A stretch of DNA of 64,000 bases from Stenogyne calaminthoides (lineage: Eukaryota > Streptophyta > Magnoliopsida > Lamiales > Lamiaceae): NCBI GenBank assembly GCA_037126765.1, contig JBBCBC010000017.1, positions 20,575,916 to 20,639,915 on the forward strand, written 5' to 3'. The position numbers were made by a program, and so were the translations under genes. Positions 56,402 through 64,000 of the stretch are shown piece by piece. The number at the start of each line of letters is the position of its first letter. Position 1 is the stretch's first letter. Under the pieces are notes generated by a model. It saw nothing but the letters and a program-made list of their open reading frames with translations. It was not told the DNA's origin and ran no database searches.

Positions 56402-56953
56402 GAGAAAAAATCACAAATGTTCCTGTAACTTTGCCCGAATTCACAATTGGTCCTGTAAGTTTTTACTTTACCAATTTTAGTCATTTTGATTTCAATTCTA
56501 GTCATTTTGAAAATTGAAAATTTTGACCAAAAAATGGTTGGAAATATAATGTATTATACAAAATAATGCGAAAAAAATATTGAAATGACGGTAGTGAGAG
56601 GAAGGGAATAATATAGGTTTCAACTCTCGCCTCAACGTAAATCACTCGAAATTAGCCATGATAATGAATGTAATTCGTGATTTTGAAGTTGCGATTCACG
56701 GGGGAGGTGTAATCAAAACATGAAATTGATTGAGGGTTTTTCTTCCTTGATGAAAGACAGTTCAAATGAGAGTGGTGACGACCGTTGACGTGACCATAAT
56801 AAAAAAGTTAGGTCATTTTTCCTATCAAACTTTAAATTATCCGAAAAAATGACTAAAATTGAAACCAAAAGGACCAAAATTGATAAAGTAAAAACTTACA
56901 GGACCATTTGTGGATTCGGGTAAAGTTACAAGACCATTTTTTATTATTGTCTC
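56402..56953. mobile_element. small TIR element next to the Mutator-like element (552 bp)
   Basis: Long inverted ends of about 95-105 bp (left 56402-56500, right 56845-56953) sharing TCCTGTAAGTTTTTACTTTA and GTCATTTTGATTTCAATT-like blocks. The ends begin GAGAAAAAA and GAGACAATA. Flanks are GATACACTC (56393-56401) and GATACACCA (56954-56962), a 9-bp duplication with two mismatches. No coding capacity. Its left duplication overlaps the right one of the neighbouring element by one base. Confidence 0.75.
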
Positions 56954-56962
56954 GATACACCA

Positions 56963-58198
56963 CTACACCACAAAGCAAGTGGAGTTGAACTTGCTCCAAC
57001 AAAGAATGTCTTCTCTCTCCTTACTTCTACTTTTATATAGTTATAGATTATTAATATTATATAATTTAAGACAAAGACTATTACGAGACGTTATTATACA
57101 TGAGACAGAATACAAATTAACACAAATCAACACCCACCATTTCCTAAGTGTAAAAACATTATACCCAAATTATGTTTTATCTTACGCAAGTGTGCCTCTA
57201 TATTTAAATATGTAATAATATATTTACGAATATCGAATTGAATACCGTAATTTTGTATTTTTATTTGAATAAATATTGAATTAAAAAAATTGTATTTTGA
57301 AAGGAATTTTGAATCGAACCAAAAGTATTGATTTTGTTTACGTTACTTCGTGCCTGTTTGGGAATGAGATCATCTATTCCATAATTGATGTTCTACTTTG
57401 TACTTCATAACATGGATGAATGACACGTGGAATAATAAAAAAATATTCAATTAATCATCGTATCCTGGGTCCATATGTTAAAAATTCAGAAGGGTGAAAC
57501 ACCAATAAAATACGAAAAGTGGAACATGGAAATCGAACCGACCTGTTTGGTGCCTTAATGAATTCGTTTTCATTCTTTCCACCACGCCTATCCTAAATAT
57601 TCCTCCTTTTTTCTTTTTTTTTTTAAAGAAAATGAGGTTACATGCAAGAAAAGCAAATGTCGTTATGGTCATCCACAAAGTTTGGAGGCTCGACACAACC
57701 AGAGGCAGATACATCCACACAAAAGGATATGCACCTGCATGCCCTCTTTTTTTATTTTTTTAATATATATATTTTATTTATAGTAATTAGATACTACATA
57801 TCATTAGCAATAAATAATAAATAACTAATTAGATATATCACATAGGCGGCGGACGTGACTGGTGGCTGGAGGACTTGGAGTAACTACGAAAGAAATATGG
57901 AAATTAGATCATGGGGTCCACAGATCAATTGATTTATAAAATAAAAAAATTTGTAAAAAGGTATATATTTTACACATTCAAAATTCACTTTCCCAAATTT
58001 CATCTTCTTCACCACGCTTCAAGGTATGAGAACTCATAGAGAATGATTGTAATTTTTTTTTAGATAAATAATTTATTCTTTTGTAGTTCGTAATACTATA
58101 TGAATTCAAGATTTAGATTGTCAATATTTTGTTTATATTACTTCTTTTTTTTAGACTTGTTTTATATTTTAAATAGTATGAATTTGAAAATTTTAAAG
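56963..58198. other. AT-rich intergenic DNA
   Basis: No gene recognised. Short frames do not resemble known proteins. 57955-58030 has a TATA-like GTATATATTTTAC followed by a C/T-rich stretch and an AAGGTATGAG that could be a splice donor, but no exon follows. Confidence 0.5.
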
Positions 58199-58207
58199 TG
58201 TTTCTAT

Positions 58208-58717
58208 GAGAAAAAATGTTTTTTGGTCCCATAACTTATGCACTATCTATTTTTCATCCCAAAAAAATTTAATTGTTCAATTTTAGTCCCACAACTAAAT
58301 GGATTGTCCAATTTTGATCTCATTTTCACTGAAAAATTGGGAAAAATGTCATTTTCGGTCTCATGCAAGTCACGTGCCGGTAAAATTTAGTCGTTCTTAC
58401 ATTTACATATTTTAAATTTTAATTTTGATTAAATTTATTGGATTATTTACACATGTGTAGCTTAATTGATTGAAAAACGTAAAATAATAAAGAGAAATAA
58501 ATAGTCAGTATTCACGTCATCGAGAATATAGAGAACCCCCAAATTTTACCGGCACGTGTCTTACAAGTCATCAAAATGGCGTTCGCGATTTTTCAGCAAA
58601 AATGGGTCCAAAATTGAACAACAATCAATTTAGTTATAGGACCAAAATTGAACAGTTAAAATTTTTGGGACAAAAAATAGTAGATAAGTTATGGGATCAA
58701 AAAACTTTTTTTTTTCA
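58208..58717. mobile_element. Mutator-type MITE, 510 bp
   Basis: Inverted ends of about 180 bp (58208-58385 against 58540-58717) sharing GGTCCCATAACTTAT-like text, CAATTTTAGTCC and the CACGTGCCGGTAAAATTT block. A perfect 9-bp duplication TGTTTCTAT flanks it (58199-58207, 58718-58726). Non-coding. Confidence 0.87.
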
Positions 58718-58768
58718 TGTTTCTATAGTTGTGCATATCCTCTTTGAAATTTCTAAATCCGCCACTGG

Positions 58769-58860
58769 ACCCAACAATAGGAACTCTCATATAGACGAGC
58801 AGCCCGAGCAAAAGAATGTGCCACAAGATTTGTATTTCGATTGACCCAACTGATAGAAAA
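58769..58860 (-). pseudogene. LINE RNase H fragment
   Basis: On the minus strand an open stretch of about 30 codons reads as the end of a plant LINE RNase H domain: S-W-V-N-R-N-T-N-L-V-A-H-S-F-A-R-A-A, followed by an S-S-Y-C-W tail. The surrounding frame is broken. Together with 60121-60368 it is probably one degraded minus-strand LINE interrupted by small TIR elements. Confidence 0.65.
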
Positions 58861-58959
58861 TGTTGGGATTTTCCTGTAAGAGTTTTCTCACTTCCCCAAT
58901 ATAATCGCCGAAAAATGAGCTGTCTGGGCTCTCGAGTTTCCTCGTCCCATATTAGTGTG

Positions 58960-59155
58960 GATGTAATCATACGGCAAAATCTTGTACACACTATTTGCGT
59001 TGTTCATTTTTTAAAAATAAAAATTGTTTGCACTGAAAAGTGCAAATATTTCGATAAAAAAAAGACTTGCATTTTTCAATGAAAACAACTTGTACTTTAA
59101 AAAAATGTACTTTAGTTGCACGTTGCACCCTGTGTACAAGAGACACACTCTAACT
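58960..59155. repeat. remnant of a GTGCAACT-type TIR repeat
   Basis: The right end (59114-59150), read on the minus strand, is GAGTGTGTCTCTTGTACAC followed by GGGTGCAACGTGCAACT, similar to the ends of 63215-63449. The left end near 58978 has TCTTGTACACAC. No duplication was found. Confidence 0.35.
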
Positions 59156-59332
59156 ATAAAATTATTGGGTTCTCATTGTTAACGAATTTTAGTTTTTTAG
59201 CAGTCAAACCTCATTCTATAAGCCTCCTAGTTTGGAAGTAACACTGATACTTTTAGTAACGGGGGAGACCAAATTATTGGATGCTCATCATTAAATCACC
59301 CACTGAATGTGCTCTAATTTCATTGAGATAAA

Positions 59333-59487
59333 AGTAGGTCTTCTATGCACCAGGTGTATCGTACAACTTAAGTGCATTTTTTAAATATGCAACTTGTTTT
59401 ACAAAAACGTTAAACTTAAACAAGTTGAACGTTTCAGTGAAACAAATTGCACTATAAATTAAATGCATACAAAACATAGCCTCACAA
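59333..59487. repeat. small TIR repeat related to 63215-63449
   Basis: The left end GTAGGTCTTCTATGCACC and right end ATGCATACAAAACATAGCC match the ends of the element at 63215-63449, with a GTGCA/CAACTTG-rich interior. Degraded; no clear duplication. Confidence 0.45.
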
Positions 59488-59636
59488 CCAATTAGTAGGG
59501 CAATATATTTCGATTTAGGTAATTGGTGATCCATTGACTGAAATCACTGTACCAAAGTGCGGTATAATTAATAATTGCAATTATATGAATTTGTGAATAT
59601 GAGAAATTTAGAAGATAATTTTAAAATTATCCAAGG

Positions 59637-59885
59637 CTCCATTTAGATGGGTGAATTTAAAATTTATAGATTTCACACACAAATCACCACTCTCTAATGA
59701 ATTTACAAATACTTAGATTTGAAAATTTAGTTTAAAATGAAAGTATTTCAAATCCCCATCAAAACTTAACCATTTAAAATCTCTTCCTCTCTCCCGTTCA
59801 CTCTCTTTTCTTCCCTTCTCTCTCATCTCTTGACAATTCATCATTTAAAATATATGCATTTTAAATCCTCCATATCCAAATGGAG
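59637..59885. mobile_element. candidate MITE, about 250 bp
   Basis: The ends CTCCATTTAGATGGGTGAATTT (left, imperfect) and the reverse complement CTCCATTTGGATATGGAGGA (right) form an imperfect inverted repeat of about 25-30 bp, with ATTTAAAAT following in both. No clear duplication, so the family is unknown. It may interrupt the LINE remnant. Confidence 0.5.
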
Positions 59886-60120
59886 AACTTAATTATAAAT
59901 TAGTGGTAGGAAATAAAATTATCAATACGCCCACATTTCTTTTTGGCAAATGGTTTAAGCCCAATCATGAACCATTAATTAAAACACACACACACAAAAG
60001 ACTCTAACAAGTATAAAAAATTGTAAAAAAGAGGCTGAGGGTATATAATGAATACCCACAACCAACAAAATTACGGTACATATTATGAAAACAACAGCAG
60101 CGCACATAATGAAAATCATA

Positions 60121-60368
60121 CTAGGTGGGAGAACTCAAAATTAGTCTGTTGATCCAGTTCTTAAAAGGAACATTGAGAAAAGAAGGGAAACATTTGTTGT
60201 AATCCAGCTCCAGAGTCGACCTCTTACTTCGTTCACAATCTTCACCTTGTCCCAAACGATATTTTCGAAGATGAGCTTGTTTCTCCACTTCCAAAGAATC
60301 CATACAATGCAGTTCCAATGCAGTATAAAAGCATCTCTAATTCCACAAAGCTCTTCAGTTACAAACAC
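60121..60368 (-). pseudogene. LINE reverse transcriptase C-terminal (zf-RVT-like) fragment
   Basis: The minus-strand frame 60368-60141 reads like the tail of a plant LINE polymerase before RNase H: W-I-L-W-K-W-R-N-K-L-I-F-E-N, then a K-V-x-x-V-R-G-R-L-W-S-W-I motif. A second overlapping frame carries part of the same text, which indicates a frameshift. The polymerase core (YADD box) is not present. Confidence 0.6.
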
Positions 60369-60760
60369 ATCAAACTAATCAGCTATATATAAACATCCCT
60401 AAAAGTATATAATATTTTAAGCACTTCAAAAATCAATATCAATAAGAATAAGTTTGGATATGCTTGAATATACCAGAATAAATTGGTGAGATATGAAAAC
60501 AATAACTTCGGAAAAGAGAAATGCATTAACTTAAATACTTGATAAATTGCAAATATTTTACGGATAGCATTATCGTTAATAGATTGCATTTGATACCTCA
60601 AATACCGGCCGACTGAAAAGTTGCTCTAATTTAGGCACTACTAGACATGAGATTACATCGATGAATTCAAACACATAAAAAAAGTAAGTTTAGAAACACA
60701 CAAGTGAAGTACCTTTCCCAAAAAATGATGAATTTTACTTCGGAAGACAATTAACGATGA
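60369..60760. other. downstream region of the F-box gene
   Basis: Nothing else recognised. It should contain the 3' UTR of the minus-strand F-box gene; several AATAAA/AATATA-like words occur, but no signal stands out. Confidence 0.4.
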
Positions 60761-62751
60761 TCAGATTATCTTGAAAATCACCTTTGCAGTTGGTGAGGAT
60801 CTTGGCATGTTCAGCAGTACCTGTGCAACTTTTAAAAAATATGTCGGTGATTGTACGTCATATTCATCTTTTGCCAGAATCGCCAACTTTTCAAGCATGG
60901 GAGCATGTTCTGACAAAAACCCTATTAGCTGATATATTGAGGTATAACACATGAATGAAGTTATCTCAATAGTCTTCAGTTGCAGCAAGGACTTAGAGAG
61001 ATTTGTATCAAACTCCAAGAAGTTCTCTGCATTAAACTTCGTCGTATCATGTGCAAACTCGGCAAACTCGGCAAACTCGTCATAGGTGAAATGTTCGTCT
61101 TCAACGACTAATTTTTGTAGATTAGGGAAAATAGCAGGAAGATTCATAATGTCACCAAGTTCAATTCTATCATAAGCATAAAGTTTTAAGACCTTAACAT
61201 TGGGTAAAGGTGAAATCAAATGTTTCTTCAGACACACACCAAGCACCTGGAACGACAATTGAGACAGATTGCATTAAAGAAAGCAGGAATAGCATATCGA
61301 ATGAAAGAACATGTAAAATTAAAGCTAATTGTATTAGCTCCATTCTATTATCTGTAATTCCCTTGAATTCAACAATTGGTAACAGTTCTTAAATTGGTCA
61401 TTTATGGTTTCACCATACATTAATATAAATTTATAAGGTATGTACAATCCCAAATAGCTGCAATGTTGCTCATAAAAGACTTAAGGATATATATGCAGTG
61501 ACTATTTACGCATAAAAGCTTTAAAACGATATTGGAGGTATTTTAAGAGTTTATGGGAGTTTTAATGATTTTCCTCGCAAAAGCCGTTATTTCAAACAAC
61601 CAAGAAAACATTCTATACACCGTCAACGAGCTTGTGTGTGAATTGCAAATTTAAAGAAACATGATAAACACTATTCTAAAAGTAGTGACTAAATGTATAC
61701 CAAGCATATCTTCAAACAATCAGTATTACTATTGACTTCATTATCTCACAAATTCTATGCATTAATCAAAGGCACAGTAGAAAAAGAAAAGAAAACGAAC
61801 CTCAACACACCAAAGCGATAATGTGAATTTTTCAATATGTTGGATAGATGGTAAGATTTGTCTCAATGTTTCTCCAAGCAATTCATTTTGTGCTTCCCCA
61901 GGTGTACCATCATAACTTTCCACAAGAAACCTAAGACTTGCATCAGTTAAAGATGAGACATTTGTAAGAAAACACTTGCCGTACAGACTTCCTGAAATTT
62001 CTAGTGTTTCAAGATTTGAACAATTGATTTTAAGCACTGTATCGAGTGATGGTTCATATTCATTATTATGACCATCATCATCATCATCATCATCATCATC
62101 AGATAAATACTTGAGAATCTTCAGCCCTTTTAAACTTGTAGACATAATGTTCATGTTCTCATTGCTTTTCCGAACGGCCAATTTAAAATCATCCAACAGA
62201 GGAGTTCCTAACAAATTTTGATTTATCAACTCTTCAGTTATCCAAGAATCACCGGAGCAAGAATCACAGATTTCTAAACTCTTGAGCAGATTCCATGCCG
62301 GAGAGCCGTGGATTCGAAGACTACAACCCATAAGTGATAATTTTCTTAGCGATGAACACGAGTTTAGGCACTGCAGAGTCTTGTATACATCTTCCCCTTC
62401 ATACCACAAATTCAACTCTTCTACTTTCATTTCCAAAGCAAAACGCATCCACAAACCAAGATCATGAGAGAATGATATATGACACTGAGAATCTATAACA
62501 ATTTCGAATTTCAGAATTTTGGTCCCTTTCCACGATATCAGAGCCCTATTAACAAAGTTCTTAAACATCTCTGGGTCGTAGCTTTCGCTTATATTACCGA
62601 AATTAAGGTAGGGGGTGGTGGTCCACAGATTATTCCAACCTTTGGAAAGAAGAGTGGTCGAAACAACATCTCTCATTTCCAAAAATGACAGAATCTGAAA
62701 AATTAAGGGGCGGGGTAACTCACTGAGTCGATCCCTCCTTAATTCTCCCAT
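60761..62751 (-). CDS. F-box/LRR protein with FBD-like C-terminus (two exons)
   Basis: Substrate-receptor subunit of an SCF-type ubiquitin ligase, by family knowledge. Exon 1 is 62751-61801 (317 codons) and exon 2 is 61246-60761 (161 codons plus stop), so the product is about 478 residues, normal for plant FBD proteins. The intron 61247-61800 starts GT and ends CCAG and leaves the phase unchanged. The F-box is at residues 9-51 (L-S-E-L-P, then L-S-F-L-E, V-V-S-T-T-L-L-S-K-G-W, L-W). Leucine-rich repeats follow, with L-E-L-N-L, L-R-K-L-S-L and L-K-S-L-E-I-C motifs, then nine consecutive Asp (218-226). Exon 2 ends in the FBD-like pattern (L-K-T-I-E-I, L-E-K-L-A-I, S-S-P-T-A-K-V-I-F). The frame is undamaged. 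I cannot name the ortholog. Bases near 61055-61080 repeat a 9-bp unit (E-F-A). Confidence 0.9.
61247..61800 (-). other. intron of the F-box gene
   Basis: 554 bp, AT-rich; donor AG|GTTCG at 61801/61800 and acceptor TTCCAG| at 61247. Joining preserves the frame and links the LRR region to the FBD-like end. Confidence 0.8.
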
Positions 62752-63205
62752 CTCGCAATCACACGAATCTAATCGCTACTCAAACCTAAAAAAAGAAAAA
62801 CTAAAGAATCTTACTTAACACGTCAAAAATATCAACTTATGAAAACTGACAATCGATTTGGAAGCTAATGAATAATGCTGCGGGATAATAAGTAGCAATA
62901 GCCAACAGGAAGAAAATTACCAGGAAATGTGAAACCCTAATTAGAGCGACGAGTGTTGGGTGCCTTCATGAATTCCTGTTCTGAGTTTGGATATTTTGGT
63001 AGCCAGCCCTAATTCTTCCATAAATCTCCACTTCTTAATAATGTGTGCAGCGCCGTCGTTTCAACTTTCAAACCTTAATTTAAGTCTCTTCCATGAGCGT
63101 TTCAAACCTTAATTTAAATCCCCTTATATATATTTCACAATCTTCTCTCTCTTGTGTATCATTCTATAATTCTTACAATTCAAATTTCTATTTTTCTCAT
63201 TATTA
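62752..63205 (-). promoter_or_regulatory. 5' flank and likely promoter of the F-box gene
   Basis: No other gene here. A minus-strand TATATATAAGG lies at about 63122-63135, roughly 370 bp upstream of the start codon, which leaves room for a leader. The upstream limit is set by the small Mutator-type element starting at 63215. Confidence 0.4.
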
Positions 63206-63214
63206 CAATTTCTT

Positions 63215-63449
63215 GAGTGGGTCTCATATGCACCCGGGTGCACCGTACACTCATAATGCATTTTAAAAGCGTGCAACTATACAAAACATAAACGTGCAAC
63301 TATTCCAAACAGAAGCATGCAACTATGTTCACATATTAACAGTTGAACTTTTATGTGTAAATAAGTCGTACTTTTCAATATAACAAGTTGCACGTTTCTA
63401 AAATACACTATGAGTGCACGGTGCATCCTGGTGCATACAAGACCTAGCC
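63215..63449. mobile_element. Mutator-type MITE, 235 bp, rich in GTGCAACT
   Basis: Inverted ends of about 60 bp: left GAGTGGGTCTCATATGCACC, right (opposite strand) GGGCTAGGTCTTGTATGCACC, then shared CACTCAT and CGTGCAACT blocks. A perfect 9-bp duplication CAATTTCTT flanks it (63206-63214, 63450-63458). Non-coding; several copies of GTGCAACTAT inside. It lies about 460 bp upstream of the F-box start. Confidence 0.85.
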
Positions 63450-63460
63450 CAATTTCTTTT

Positions 63461-64000
63461 TGACAGTGTGTGTGCATGTATTTTCAGAGTGTTGTTGAAA
63501 ATATTATGCAACATGTAAAACAACATATGACAGCGGAAGTATAAAAACGCAGTGCAAATGATTTCAAAATTTTGTATAGTCTATAATCAGACTATACGAA
63601 CCTCATGGTTAAAAACATCACTATAACAAGTAGTGAGATACACACGAATCTCTTACAAGATCCTAAAAGGTGTAGTGAAAAACCACACACCAAAAATCAA
63701 TCTATTCAATCAAGTAACTGGTGATCTTATTCAACCTAATAAGATAAAATCAATATTGATGGGAAATATTGGAATACACTCGACCAGTACAAATAGACAT
63801 AGCATCGACCCTCACATTCCACTCACGGTTGTGTCTCGGATGCTACTCTCTTAAGTTTGGAGTAGAGCAAAGGGTATTTCACTTTAACTCAAACTTGAAT
63901 GTCGACCAATGCAGTCTATTTATAGACTTGAAGACCAACTGCATTGTCCTATCCACTAGGTGTGGACAGCCTTGAACTTCTCCTCCACTATCTCCATGAT
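63461..64000 (-). repeat. LTR of the Copia A family, cut by window end
   Basis: Collinear with 2461-3024 of Copia A from its first base, TGACAGTGTGTG. In this orientation it is either the 3' LTR of a second minus-strand element extending to the right or a solo LTR. The left flank CTTTT would be its 5-bp duplication. Copies differ by substitutions, a small insertion near 63512 and a roughly 27-bp deletion near 63815. Confidence 0.85.

Noticed and set aside
57340..57560. A TIR pair around TGCCTGTTTGGGAATG and GACCTGTTTGGTGCC
   Set aside because: Both phrases read in the same direction and match for only about ten bases, with no duplication.

Overview
The window is nuclear DNA of a flowering plant, most likely a eudicot. 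It carries Ty1/copia elements with methionine-initiator-tRNA primer sites, Mutator-type elements with 9-bp duplications, a CACTA end, a plant LINE remnant and one intron-containing F-box gene. I do not name a species. About 55 of the 64 kb is retrotransposon, and no bacterial or phage operon is present.

Layout. (A) 1-3229: 5' part of a minus-strand copia element; an LTR of the same family reappears at 63461-64000. (B) 3230-3853: end of a CACTA transposon. (C) 3854-23889: old plus-strand copia element, split by (D) 4686-19531, a complete 14.8-kb Sirevirus-like element with 5-bp duplication GACCC and an extra 3' coding region. (E) 23893-29601: an LTR split by (F) 24212-28537, a non-coding LTR-int-LTR-int-LTR unit with duplication AACAG. 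(G) 29602-46699: a minus-strand copia element with small LTRs, split by (H) 30406-44944, a second Sirevirus-like element on the minus strand with duplication ACATG. (I) 47252-54855: four direct LTRs separated by three short non-coding spacers, then one inverted LTR; same non-autonomous family as F in the opposite orientation. 54856-60760: AT-rich DNA with three Mutator-type TIR elements, smaller TIR elements and pieces of a LINE. 60761-62751: a two-exon F-box/LRR/FBD-like gene on the minus strand, the only intact host gene found. 63215-63449: a further small Mutator-type element.

How the parts relate. The two Sirevirus-like elements and the two non-coding arrays share an LTR plan. It comprises a CTCCAACGG box upstream of a TATAAATA box, a minisatellite, a short stem-loop in the transcribed leader, a TGGTATCAGAGC-type primer site and an A/G-rich tract before the 3' LTR. 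This suggests that Sirevirus-like proteins mobilise the non-coding family. All long pol genes are interrupted, so nothing here looks autonomous as sequenced. Some interruptions fall at CAG/CTG sites read as CG, and these could be sequencing artefacts.
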